From Undibacterium_A arcticum (GTDB taxonomy: Bacteria; Pseudomonadota; Gammaproteobacteria; Burkholderiales; Burkholderiaceae_D), in assembly GCF_042660705.1 (NCBI RefSeq), contig NZ_JBHSUQ010000001.1: 64,000 bases of DNA, one strand, 5' to 3'. The translations under genes were made by a program, and so were the position numbers. This document shows positions 43,364-53,400 of the stretch, piece by piece; the first letter of the stretch is position 1, and every line of letters begins with the position of its first letter. The notes under the pieces are model-generated. The model did not search any database, was not told the DNA's origin, and saw only the letters and a list, made by a program, of their open reading frames with translations.

Positions 43364-44868
43364 CGATCCAGCGCTTGCGCCTTGTGCTGGTGGCGGTGCT
43401 GATGCCGGCAGCAATGCTGATGCTGGCATTTCTGTATAGCAAGACGCAGGCGCTCGATGTCGATCTGCAAAATCAGATTGAAAAGGATATCCGCCAGTTG
43501 CGCCAGTTCGACGCCGAATTGGATGTCAACCTCCTGCGCGCGCGCCTCGGCACCAGTGCCGACTACGCCAAGCTGAAACTGCCGCTGAACCCTCTACAGA
43601 GCCTGGAACAGGATCTGGGCCAGGCGTCCTACACCAAACAGTCAGCGCTGCTGCAGCAGGCGCTGCAGCAACTGAAGGTCAGCTTCGGGCTCAAGCAGCT
43701 GCTGGTCGGGCAGTTCCTGGCACAAGATGCAACGCTGAAAGACGCGATCATCAACTTTCCCGGCGCGATTGCACAGTTTCAGGCGCTGCTGGTCAAGACC
43801 GCGGCCACCGGCTCGCCGCTGGAGGGCCAGTTGCTCGACGCGCTGGGCAACAAGGTCAATAATCTGCTGACCGTGATCTTCCGCTTCAATCTGACGCCGG
43901 ATCAGGCGCTGGGCGAGCAGACCATCGCCGCGATCGACGAGATCGAACGCTATCAGACGGCCTATCCGCCCGATGTCCGACTGCGGCTGGAGCAGGTGCT
44001 GCGGCATGCGCGCACCATCCTCAGCCAGCGCATTGTCGAAGACCAGCTGATCGCCAACATCGCTGCCGCGCCGACCGTGGTCAGCGTAAATGCGCTCAGC
44101 AGCGCGCTGGACCAGGTGTTCACCCAGGCACTCGACGACAAGCAGCGCTATCGCAGCTACCTGTTCGCCTACGCCGGTGTGTTGCTGGTGCTGTTGCTGT
44201 ATCTCGGCCTGCGCCTGGTGAAAAGCTATCAGGTGATCGCGCAGGTCAACAAACGCCTGCAGGCATCCAACGAGACACTGGAACGGCGCGTCGCCGAACG
44301 CACCGCCGCGCTGGAACAACAATCGGCACAGATGAAGCAGCTGGCCACGCGCGATGCGCTGACCGGCCTGATCAACCGACGCCAACTGATGGACCTGCTG
44401 GCGCATGCATTGCAGCGCGCCGAGCGCCGTGCCAGCGTGGTAGTCGTGATGTTCTTCGATCTGGACGGCTTCAAGGCGGTCAACGATACCTATGGCCACG
44501 CTTGCGGCGATCTGGTGTTGCAGGAAGTCGCACAGCGGGTGCAGCGCCATATGCGGCAGGAGGATTGGCTGGCCCGACTCGGTGGCGACGAATTCGTGAT
44601 CCTGCTGGAGGAGGTCCGCACCCGCGACGGTGCATTGCGGGTTGCGGAAGAGACGCTCACTGAAATCGAGAGCATCACCCAGATCGACGGCCACCCGATT
44701 GCGATTTCGGCCAGCATCGGCATCAGCAGCGCATTGGGTCGCGCCAGCATCCGTGTCACGCCCGATGAGCTGCTGAACCAGGCAGACCACGCGATGTACC
44801 AGGCCAAGCAGGACGGCAAGCGCTGCTATCGGTTCAGTGCCGATGCGAACTGGAGCGAGGCGACCTAG
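43360..44868 (+). CDS. Membrane-bound GGDEF diguanylate cyclase
   Basis: Makes cyclic di-GMP. The start is GTG 43360, which overlaps the cca stop by 4 nt. The 502-residue protein has a membrane segment at the N-terminus (LVLVAVLMPAAMLMLAFLY), a periplasmic sensor domain of about 240 residues without a family I recognise, a second membrane helix (YLFAYAGVLLVLLLYLGL), a coiled-coil linker and the GGDEF domain (DALTGLINRRQL, FFDLDGFKAVND, ARLGGDEFVIL). The active site GGDEF is intact, and RQED five residues before it forms the RxxD inhibitory I-site, so product feedback is expected. The signal is unknown. Confidence 0.9.
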   Translation: MTIQRLRLVLVAVLMPAAMLMLAFLYSKTQALDVDLQNQIEKDIRQLRQFDAELDVNLLRARLGTSADYAKLKLPLNPLQSLEQDLGQASYTKQSALLQQALQQLKVSFGLKQLLVGQFLAQDATLKDAIINFPGAIAQFQALLVKTAATGSPLEGQLLDALGNKVNNLLTVIFRFNLTPDQALGEQTIAAIDEIERYQTAYPPDVRLRLEQVLRHARTILSQRIVEDQLIANIAAAPTVVSVNALSSALDQVFTQALDDKQRYRSYLFAYAGVLLVLLLYLGLRLVKSYQVIAQVNKRLQASNETLERRVAERTAALEQQSAQMKQLATRDALTGLINRRQLMDLLAHALQRAERRASVVVVMFFDLDGFKAVNDTYGHACGDLVLQEVAQRVQRHMRQEDWLARLGGDEFVILLEEVRTRDGALRVAEETLTEIESITQIDGHPIAISASIGISSALGRASIRVTPDELLNQADHAMYQAKQDGKRCYRFSADANWSEAT

Positions 44869-45192
44869 CAGGCGGTCGGACTTGCGGCTCGGCGCCCCCG
44901 GAGCATCGGCCGCAAAATGCGCCGAACGGACGATATCTCACCGATTTTTGCTCAATCGCACGCTATTGGCGCTCAAATCGGGCAAAATTTGTCCTGGCTC
45001 GGTGCATTTTTCGCGTCGATTCCGCAACGCCGACAGCCGCCCGGCGTGTTGCCGACGGTGCTGATTACCATCGACTATTCCTGCGCTGCGGACTGCCTCG
45101 GCGAGAAACCCGACCAGGGACTACAATGCAATGGTGCGGCGCACAAAAAGCGCCACCTCCGTCCCATCGTCCAGCTACCAGAAGGACTGCAG
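44869..45192. other. 324-bp gap before the GNAT gene
   Basis: No gene. A TACAAT hexamer at 45122-45127 could be a -10 element for the GNAT gene, but no matching -35 is visible. A frame open through this region (from 44917) has no conserved character. Confidence 0.35.
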
Positions 45193-45873
45193 ATGAACCC
45201 CAACGATCCAAACCAGAAGGATGACACCCCGCTTGACGCGACCCTTGCCGAGGCGCGCAGCATACCGTCGGTGCGGGTCAAGGAACTGGCTGAGCGCGAT
45301 CGCCGGCGGATGCTGAACCATTTTCTTGCGCTCGACCAGGACGACCGGCTGCTGCGGTTTGGTTCGGTGCTGCCGGACGAGATCATCACGACGTATGTGC
45401 AGAAGATCGACTTTGCGCACGATACCGTGTTCGGCGTCTACAACAGCAAGTTCAAGCTGGTTGGGGTCGGTCATCTGGCATTCGCTGCGCGCGATGAGCG
45501 GCCGGACCTGAGCGTCGCCACCACCAAGGACAAGGTCGCCGAATTCGGCGTCTCGGTATCGGCCAGCGCGCGCGGCCTGGGTGTCGGCAGCAAGCTGTTC
45601 GAGCGCGCGGCGATCCATTGCCGCAATGCCGACGTCGACACGCTCTACATGCATTGCCTGTCGTCGAATCAGACCATGATGCATATCGCGAAGAAGGCCG
45701 GCATGCAGATCCAGCGCGATTACGGCGAAGCCGATGCCTACCTGCAAATACCGCCGGCCAGTCCGGGCAGCATGCTGAAGGAAGCGGTCGAGGAACAGGT
45801 TGCCAGCCTCGATTACGCGCTTAAGGCGAATACCCGCGCCGCCACCAAATGGCTGGGAAACTGCCTGGACTGA
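45193..45873 (+). CDS. GNAT-family N-acetyltransferase
   Basis: A 226-residue protein with a GNAT acetyl-CoA fold: VGHLAFAARDE strand, EFGVSVSASARGLGVGSKLFERA, which includes the pyrophosphate-binding loop (R-G-x-G-x-G/S as ARGLGVGS), and YMHCLSSNQTMMHIAKKAGM. ATG 45193 has AGAAGGACTGCAG upstream. The N-terminal 35 residues are hydrophilic and variable. Substrate unknown; similar proteins are common as single genes in Burkholderiales. An IS element is inserted shortly downstream. Confidence 0.82.
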   Translation: MNPNDPNQKDDTPLDATLAEARSIPSVRVKELAERDRRRMLNHFLALDQDDRLLRFGSVLPDEIITTYVQKIDFAHDTVFGVYNSKFKLVGVGHLAFAARDERPDLSVATTKDKVAEFGVSVSASARGLGVGSKLFERAAIHCRNADVDTLYMHCLSSNQTMMHIAKKAGMQIQRDYGEADAYLQIPPASPGSMLKEAVEEQVASLDYALKANTRAATKWLGNCLD

Positions 45874-45918
45874 AAGACAACTGAGCGCGCATCAACTGCG
45901 GCGAAGTGTGGGTGCTGA

Positions 45919-45942
45919 ATATACTGGCGACAGTATTTTTAA
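45919..45942 (+). terminator. Short terminator after the GNAT gene
   Basis: ATACTG (45921-45926) and CAGTAT (45931-45936) with a GCGA loop, followed by five T. Only 6 bp of stem, so efficiency is uncertain. Confidence 0.5.
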
Positions 45943-45948
45943 ATCCGC

Positions 45949-47049
45949 CGCGGATTCAGACACGAAGTGCAACTTTGATTATTCGGTTGAAGGGCCAGAT
46001 GCGGTAGCATTCGCGCCTTTTGACCAGCCAGTCGAAAGTTGCCGAATATGCGCTACACCCACCTGACCCGAGACGAACGATACCAAATTCACGAGCTGCG
46101 AGTAGAAAAAAATACGGCCAGCGAGATAGCAAAAAAAGCTGGGCCGCAACAAATCGACCATCAGTCGGGAACTCAAACGAAATGCCGGCAAGTATCGCTG
46201 GAAGCCAACCCAAGCCCATGGCTTGGCACAGGAGCGTCAGAAGAATTGCCGCAATGCCCGCCGCATCACAGACGCCCACTGGGCAGCAGTTACCGCCTAT
46301 ATCCGCCTCGATCTGTCGCCGGAACAGGCAATTCACCGCCTGAAGTTAGAGAACAAGAGCGTCGCCATCAGTCACGAAACCGTCTACCGGCACATCTATG
46401 CCAACCAACGAGGCAGTGGCGATCTGGTCAAGCATTTGCGTGGCCAGAAGATCTATCGCAAGCGTTATGGCAGCGGCCAACAACGGCGCGGCATGATTAA
46501 GAACCGCGTCAGTATTGACGAACGCCCCAACATCGTCGACCAGAAAACGCGCCTCGGTGACTGGGAGGGCGATACGGTGATCGGCAAAGGCCAGCAAGGC
46601 GTACTGGTCACTCTGGTGGAGCGGCGCTCACGCTATACCCTGGCACAGCGGTTGGACAGCAAGCATGCCGATGGGGTCAGTTCTGCCATTAACAGGCTGC
46701 TGACGCCGCATAAGGACAAGTGTCACACCATCACGTTCGACAATGGCCGCGAGTTTGCCGGCCATGAAGCCATTGCCGCTCATCTGCAAGCTGCAGTGTA
46801 CTTCGCGCATCCCTATCATTCCTGGGAGCGCGGGGTCAACGAGAACACCAACGGCTTGATACGGCAATACCATCCGAAGAACACCAATCTGAAACAGGTG
46901 AGCCAGGAACAGGTCCAGCTGACGTTGCACAAACTGAACCACCGGCCAAGGAAATGTCTCGGTTACCAGACGCCACATGAGGTATTCTTTGGCCTCCAGA
47001 TACTCCCACTAAATTCCATCGTCAGTTGCACTTCATAGTTGAATCCGCG
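45949..47049 (+). mobile_element. IS30-family insertion sequence
   Basis: A complete element of about 1.1 kb. The terminal inverted repeats at 45949-45974 and 47024-47049 (left end begins CGCGGATTCA, inner part GAAGTGCAACT) agree in 22 of 26 positions. One transposase gene fills the interior. No longer target duplication is visible; IS30 elements duplicate only 2-3 bp, and the outermost CGC/GCG could belong to either. The insertion lies between the GNAT gene and lrp without breaking either. Confidence 0.88.
46048..47038 (+). pseudogene. IS30-family transposase with a frameshift at an A7 run
   Basis: The protein begins MRYTHLTRDERYQIHELR, as in many IS30 transposases. At a run of seven A (46131-46137) the frame is lost; with six A it reads SEIAKKLGRNKSTISRELKRN, the N-terminal helix-turn-helix, and joins the long second frame. 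That frame carries the DDE core: RLGDWEGDTVIG, ITFDNGREFAGH and HSWERGVNENTNGLIRQY. The whole product would be about 330 residues, full length for the family. As sequenced it needs a +1 shift or loss of one A; the usual -1 programmed shift would not restore it. Confidence 0.88.
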
Positions 47050-47452
47050 CGCAATAAAATCAGGCGATACAGCCTTGTTTTGTTACATACTCCCTTAATA
47101 TCTTTAAATTACGGCTCTGTTAATTCAAAATCCGAGTCGTTCCAGCGAAAGGTGGAGCGGGGAATTCGGACAGCACGCTGTCCGCCTGTGCAACGGTCTG
47201 CGCTTGCAAGCGCAGATGCGCCCTGCAAGGGGGAACCCAGCGTCTTTCGTCACGCACCGTTAGCGCTTGATATGAGCAAAACTTTCTTGCTCATAACACA
47301 CGCCGTTTCAAGGCTAACCGAAGGGCAAGATGGGTCTTGGCGGAATGTGAGGTACTCCTCGCACGCGTCCCCGCGTGCCGTAGGCCAGCTTGTCCTGAGC
47401 CCGCGAAAGGGCTGGGACGACAAACCAATTAATTGAGACACCCTAAATTCAG
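47050..47452. other. 403-bp repeat-rich region between IS30 and lrp
   Basis: No gene. It includes element copy B (47160-47235), a palindromic stretch TGAGCAAAACTTTCTTGCTCA at about 47274-47294 and a further inverted pair (CTTGTCCTGAGCCC and GGGCTGGGACGACAA, about 47390-47424) that recalls the TTCGCCCTGAGTAG repeats. Confidence 0.5.
47160..47235. repeat. Two-hairpin intergenic element, copy B
   Basis: Backbone GGGAATTC, hairpin 1 (CGGACAGC with its complement around AC, 47167-47184), GCCTGTGCAACG, hairpin 2 (TCTGCGCTTG with its exact complement, 47197-47216), TGCGCCCTGCAAGGGGGA. It matches copy A at 36115-36190 in the backbone but not in the stems, which remain self-complementary. Confidence 0.85.
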
Positions 47453-47957
47453 CTACAGCAGCGGCAGCGCGGTAGTGTCCTTGATGCGCTGCAGCGCGAA
47501 GCTCGACTTCACGTCCAGCACCGCCGGATGGCGCAGCAGCGTGCCCATCATGAAGCGCGAAATGCTCCATGTCTTCGACGTGGACCCGCAGCAGGTAATC
47601 CATCTCGCCCGTCATCGCATAGCAGGCCACCACTTCCGGCCAGTTTTCGACCGATGCCGCAAAGTCGGTGCGCGGCGTGGCGGAACCGCTGCGGGCGCTG
47701 CCGCTGGCCTGCGCGTCGCGCTGCTTTTCCAGTCGCACGTTGACATAGGCCAGCAGGCCGAGCCCGATCTTGGCCGGCTCCAGCAGCGCCACATACTGGC
47801 GGATGATGCCGGCATCTTCCAGTCGCTTGATGCGGCGCAGGCAGGGCGACGGCGACAGGCTGACGCGCTCGGCCACCTCCTGGTTCGACAGCCGCCCGTC
47901 GGCCTGCAGAATCGCCAGAATCTTGCGGTCGGTCTTATCCAGTTCCATTGCAGCCAT
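47453..47957 (-). pseudogene. Lrp/AsnC-family regulator, frameshifted near its C-terminus
   Basis: Feast/famine regulator divergent from hpd. It begins MAAMELDKTDRKILAILQADGRLSNQEVAERVSLSPSPC (winged helix), then the RAM domain up to DYLLRVHVEDMEHF. There the match moves to another frame, FMMGTLLRHPAVLDVKSSF ... TTALPLL, and stops at 47453. Restoring CG in GCGC at 47555-47558 (GCGCGC) gives EHFARFMMGT, so a 2-nt deletion in a dinucleotide run is the simplest explanation. Unusual is an insert of about 13 residues rich in Ala, Gly, Ser and Arg (about 82-95) in the linker. It probably regulates hpd and aromatic amino acid use. Confidence 0.82.
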
Positions 47958-48082
47958 AAATAGCCTCTAAATCAGAATTAATGGCAATAATATTGCGCAA
48001 TTACAGATTCTACGGGAATTATTTGAAATTATCTGCCGCCGTCCTGGGTCTATACTTTGACCACAATTTTGAGGAGACAGAC

Positions 48083-49222
48083 ATGAATTTCCAGCCCTGG
48101 GACAACCCGATGGGGACCGATGGTTTTGAATTTATCGAATACGCGGCGCCGGACCCGAAAGCGCTCGGCGCGCTGTTCGAGCAGATGGGTTTCACCGCCA
48201 TCGCGCGCCATCGGCACAAGGACGTGACGCTGTATCGCCAGGGCGAGATCAACTTCCTCATCAACGCCGAGCAGGATTCGTTCGCGCAGCGCTTCGCGCG
48301 CCAGCACGGTCCGTCGATCTGCGCGATTGCCTTTCGCGTCAAGGATGCCGCCGCCGCGTACCGGCGCGCGCTGGAGCTGGGCGCCTGGGGCTTCGACAAC
48401 AAGACCGGTCCGATGGAACTGAACATCCCGGCGATCAAGGGCATCGGCGACTCGCTGATCTATTTCGTCGATCGCTGGCGCGGCAAGGACCAGGACATCG
48501 CGCCCGGCGCCGTCGGCGACATCAGCATCTACGACGTCGATTTCGTCGCGATCCCGGGTGCCGAGGCCAAGCCGCTCGGCCATGGTTTGACCTATATCGA
48601 CCACCTGACCCACAACGTGCATCGCGGCCGCATGAAGGAATGGGCCGAATTTTACGAAAACCTGTTCAACTTCCGCGAAGTGCGTTACTTCGATATTGAA
48701 GGTAAACTGACAGGGTTGAAGTCGAAGGCGATGACCTCACCGTGCGGCAAAATCCGCATCCCGATCAACGAATCGTCCGACGACAAATCGCAGATTGCGG
48801 AATACCTCGACCTGTACCACGGCGAAGGGATCCAGCACATCGCGCTCGGCACCGACAACATCTACGCGACGGTGGAGAGCATGCGCGATGCGGCGGTGGT
48901 GTTCCAGGACACCATCGAGACCTATTACGAACTGGTCGACCGCCGCCTGCCGGGTCACGGCGAACAACTGGCTGAACTGAAGCGCCTGCGCATCCTGATC
49001 GACGGCCACAGCGATGCGACCCAGCGCGAATTGCTGCTGCAGATTTTCACGCAGACCGTGATCGGACCGATCTTCTTCGAGATCATTCAGCGCAAGGGCG
49101 ACCAGGGCTTCGGCGAAGGCAATTTCCGCGCGTTGTTCGAATCGATCGAACTCGACCAGATCAAGCGTGGCGTACTGAAGGACGAGCACGGCAGCAGCGA
49201 GAAGGGCAGCACCGCGGCCTAG
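48083..49222 (+). CDS. hpd: 4-Hydroxyphenylpyruvate dioxygenase
   Basis: Iron(II) dioxygenase that converts 4-hydroxyphenylpyruvate to homogentisate in tyrosine breakdown. ATG 48083 follows GAGGAGACAGAC. The 379-residue protein has two vicinal-oxygen-chelate domains; the iron ligands are the His of YIDHLTHNV (about 173), the His of IQHIALGT (about 251) and the Glu of FFEIIQRKG (about 332). It is divergent from the Lrp-type regulator and followed by phhA, giving phenylalanine to tyrosine to homogentisate in one cluster. Confidence 0.96.
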   Translation: MNFQPWDNPMGTDGFEFIEYAAPDPKALGALFEQMGFTAIARHRHKDVTLYRQGEINFLINAEQDSFAQRFARQHGPSICAIAFRVKDAAAAYRRALELGAWGFDNKTGPMELNIPAIKGIGDSLIYFVDRWRGKDQDIAPGAVGDISIYDVDFVAIPGAEAKPLGHGLTYIDHLTHNVHRGRMKEWAEFYENLFNFREVRYFDIEGKLTGLKSKAMTSPCGKIRIPINESSDDKSQIAEYLDLYHGEGIQHIALGTDNIYATVESMRDAAVVFQDTIETYYELVDRRLPGHGEQLAELKRLRILIDGHSDATQRELLLQIFTQTVIGPIFFEIIQRKGDQGFGEGNFRALFESIELDQIKRGVLKDEHGSSEKGSTAA

Positions 49223-49331
49223 CGGAACAGGTCAACGCCGGCGTTGGTGCCAGTCAGTGCCAGGCAGTGCCAGTCCTCTTCCGCGGTCTCGAAGCGGGCT
49301 GGCAACAGCGCCAACATCTATTGGAATCAGC

Positions 49332-50222
49332 ATGAAGACCAGCACTACCAGCATCCCGAGCACCGAGGAATTTTTTGCCAGCGTCGCCGACAAATCGGAC
49401 GACGCTGCGCTGCGCGGCGACTACAGTCGCGCCGACGATCAATACGCAGTGCAGCAGGATTGGGACGGGTATACGCCCGAGCAGCACGAACGCTGGCGTC
49501 GCCTGTACCAGCGCCAGCTGCAGCTGGTGCCGGGGCGCGCCTGCGACGAATTCATTGCCGGCCTGACCGAGCTGCATGCGGCCGACGCGATACCGCATCT
49601 GGACCAGGCATCGGACACGCTATTCAAGGCCACCGGCTGGCAGCTGGTCGCGGTACCGGGACTGATTCCCGAGCATTCTTTTTTCGAGCATCTGGCGCAT
49701 CGCCGCTTTCCGATCACGGTCTGGCTGCGCGATGAAAGCGAGTTCGACTACATCGTCGAGCCCGACATCTTCCACGATTTTTTCGGCCACGTGCCGCTGC
49801 TGCTCAACCCCGTGTTTGCCGACCACATGCAGGAATACGGCAAGGGCGGGCTGAAGGCGATGGGACTGCATGGCCTGACGCAGCTGGCACGGCTGTACTG
49901 GTACACCATCGAATTCGGCCTGATCAACAGTGCGCAAGGCTTGCGCGCCTACGGCGCCGGCATCCTGTCGTCCGGCGGCGAGATTGAATACTGCCTGTCC
50001 AGCCCGGCCCCGCGCCGGATCCGCTTCGAGGTCGAGCGCGTGATGCGCACGCTGTACAAGATCGATTCGTATCAGGAAACCTATTTCGTCATCGACAGCT
50101 TCCAGCAACTATTGAACGACACTACACCCGACTTCACGCCGCTGTACGCCAAGCTCAACAGTCTGCCGGCATTGCCGGCCGATAGCCTGCTGCCGGTCGA
50201 AATCAACCTGCCGGCGCGGTAG
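49332..50222 (+). CDS. phhA: Phenylalanine 4-monooxygenase
   Basis: Pterin-dependent hydroxylase forming tyrosine from phenylalanine. The 296-residue protein starts at ATG 49332 (MKTSTTSIPSTEEFFAS). The catalytic iron site is HDFFGH (about 148-153, two His) plus the Glu in YWYTIEFGL (about 193); VPGLIPEHSFFEHLAHRRFP is the pterin-side motif. It lies 110 nt downstream of hpd on the same strand. No pterin dehydratase (phhB) gene is linked here. Confidence 0.95.
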   Translation: MKTSTTSIPSTEEFFASVADKSDDAALRGDYSRADDQYAVQQDWDGYTPEQHERWRRLYQRQLQLVPGRACDEFIAGLTELHAADAIPHLDQASDTLFKATGWQLVAVPGLIPEHSFFEHLAHRRFPITVWLRDESEFDYIVEPDIFHDFFGHVPLLLNPVFADHMQEYGKGGLKAMGLHGLTQLARLYWYTIEFGLINSAQGLRAYGAGILSSGGEIEYCLSSPAPRRIRFEVERVMRTLYKIDSYQETYFVIDSFQQLLNDTTPDFTPLYAKLNSLPALPADSLLPVEINLPAR

Positions 50223-50453
50223 CGCTGAAGGATGGGTGCCACCCATCATTCACGTCGGCAATGATGGCTTGCACCCGTTCTGCTTGCAGCCGACCTTGTG
50301 GTTGACAGGGCGGCAACTGGCGCCGCAGCCCGCCTGCTCATGTAAAATGGCGGCACGAAAAAAGACGCACGCGATACGCTCACGAGGCGTATCAGTGTGA
50401 CAGCGAATTTCCCATAGATCGCATCCTAAGACACACACTGTCACGGAGACACA

Positions 50454-53400
50454 ATGAACGCACCCCTTACTTCCGGCCAGCAGCTGGGCGACATAACGCT
50501 GGGCGACATATCGCTGGACGACATATCGCTGGACGACAAATACACGCTGGAGCGCGGCCGCGCCTTCATCACCGGCACCCAGGCGCTGATCCGGCTGCCG
50601 ATGCTGCAGCGCGAACGCGATCTCGCCGCCGGTCTGAACACCGCCGGCTACATCACCGGTTATCGCGGCTCGCCGCTGACCAGCGTCGACTCCACGGCGC
50701 TGAAGGCCAAGAAGCATCTCGACGCGCATCACGTCAAATTCCATCCCGGCATCAATGAAGATCTGGCCGCGACCGCAGTCTGGGGCACGCAGCAGGCCGA
50801 TCTGTTCCCGGATGCCAAATACGATGGCGTATTTGCGATGTGGTACGGCAAGGGCCCGGGTATTGATCGCTGCGGCGACGTCTTCAAGCACGCCAACATG
50901 GCCGGCAGCGCCAAGCACGGCGGCGTGCTGGTACTGGCAGGCGACGATCACGCCGCCAAGTCGTCCACCACCGCACATCAGAGCGAACATATCCTGAAAG
51001 CCTGCGGCATTCCGGTGCTGTATCCGTCGTCGGTGCAGGAATTCATCGATTACGGCCTGCACGCGTGGGCCATCAGCCGCTATACCGGGCTGTGGGTCTC
51101 GATGAAATGCGTGACCGACATCGTCGAGTCCGGCGCCTCGGTCGACTTCGACCCGGATCGCGTCAAGATCGTGCTGCCGCAGGATTTCGAGTTGCCGCCC
51201 GGCGGCCTGAACATCCGTTGGCCGGATGGCGTGCTGGAGCAGGAAGCGCGCATGAACAACTTCAAGTGGTATGCGGCGCTGGCCTATGTGCGTGCCAACA
51301 AGCTCAACAAGATCATCTGGGACAGCCCGAAGGCGCGCATCGGCATCATCACCGCCGGCAAGTCCTACCTCGATACGCGCCAGGCGCTGGCCGACCTCGG
51401 CATCGACGAAAACGTCGCGCGCGACATCGGCATCCGGCTGTACAAGATCGGCATGACCTGGCCGCTGGAAGCGGACGGCGTGCAGGAATTTGCGCGCGGG
51501 CTGGAAGAGATCCTGGTGGTCGAAGAAAAGCGCCAGATCCTCGAATACCAGGTCAAGGAAGAGCTGTACAACCTGAAGGACCATGAGCGTCCGCGCGTGG
51601 TCGGCAAGTTCGACGACACCGGCGAATGGGACCGCAACCACCGCACCGGTCACGGTGACTGGCTGCTGCCTGCGACCTACGAGCTGAACCCGGCCCAGAT
51701 CGCGCGCGCGATCGCCACCCGCATCTCGAAGTATTTCGCCGGCCATCCGGTCGAGCAGCGCGTCAAGGAACGCATCGCCTATCTGGAAGCGAAAGAAGCG
51801 GTGCTGAAGGTGTCGACCAAGCCCGATCCGAAGACCGACCGCATCCCGCATTTCTGCTCCGGCTGTCCGCACAACACCTCGACCAAGGTGCCGGAAGGCA
51901 GCCGCGCGCTGGCCGGTATCGGCTGCCACTACATGGTGTTGTGGATGGACCGCGAGACCTCGACCTTCACCCACATGGGCGCAGAAGGCGTGACCTGGGT
52001 CGGCCACGCGCCGTTCACCAACGAGAAGCACGTCTTCACCAACCTCGGCGACGGCACCTATTTCCACTCCGGCGTGCTGGCGATTCGCGCGGCGGTGTCG
52101 GCCAAGGTCAACATCACCTACAAGATTCTGTACAACGATGCGGTCGCGATGACCGGCGGCCAGGTGGTCGATGGCCCGCTCGATCCGGCGCGGCTGTCGC
52201 GCCAGATCGCCGCCGAAGGCGTGACGCCGATCATCGTGGTCACCGATGATCCCGACAAGTATCCGGCCGATTACGACTGGGCACCCGGCGTCACCGTGCG
52301 CCACCGCAGCGAGCTGGAAGCGGTGCAGCTCGAACTGCGCGAGATCGCGGGCGTGTCGGCGATGATCTACGACCAGACCTGCGCGTCGGAAAAACGGCGT
52401 CGCCGGAAAAAGAACGAATATCCGGATCCAGCCAAGCGCGCGGTCATCAACGAGGCCGTGTGCGAAGGCTGCGGCGACTGCAGCGTGCAATCGAACTGCC
52501 TGTCGGTGGAGCCGCTGGAGACCGAATTCGGCCGCAAGCGCCAGATCAACCAGTCGTCCTGCAACAAGGATTTCTCCTGCGTGACCGGCTTCTGTCCGAG
52601 CTTCGTCACGGTCGAAGGCGGCAAGTTGAAAAAGCCGAAGGCTCCGGCCACCCCTTCCCCCATGCAGGGGGAAGGTCGGGATGGGGGTAGTGTGGTCGAT
52701 CTACCAACGCCGATAATTCCGAGCACCGAACAGCCGTTCGGCATACTGGTGACCGGCATCGGCGGCACCGGCGTGGTTACCGTCGGCCAGATCCTGGCGA
52801 TGGCGGCGCACGTCGAAGGCAAGGGTTGCTCGGTGCTCGACATGAGCGGTCTGGCGCAAAAGGGCGGCCCGGTGATGTCGCATGTGCGCCTGGCCGACCG
52901 GCAGGAAGATATCCATTCGACCCGCGTCGGCACCGGCGCCACCGATCTCGTGATCGGCTGCGACCTGATCGTATCGTCCAGCCGCGACGCGCTGTCGCGC
53001 ATGGGCGAAGGGCGCACCTACGCGGCGATCAATTCGACCGGCGCGCCGACTGCCGCCTTCGTGCGCGACCCGAACTGGCAGTTCCCGGGCGCCTCGGCCC
53101 AGAGCGAAATCGTCGCCGCCTGCGGCGCCGATCATGTCGACTTCATCGATGCCGGCAAGATCGCGACTGCGCTGATGGGCGACAACATTGCGACCAATAT
53201 GTTCATGCTCGGTTATTCGTGGCAAAAAGGCTGGGTCCCATTGTCGGAGGCCGCGATCCTGAAAGCGATCGACCTGAACGGCGTCTCGATCGACTTCAAC
53301 AAGAAGGCGTTCGCATGGGGCCGCGCCGCCGCGCACGATCTGGCTGCGATCACCAAGCTGGCGACACCAAAGCAAGTGATCGAGCTGAAACGCGCACCGT

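Noticed and set aside
50250..52490. Long minus-strand open frame (746 codons) opposite the oxidoreductase gene
   Set aside because: Antisense shadow of a protein with unmistakable TPP and Fe-S motifs; no start signal or domain.
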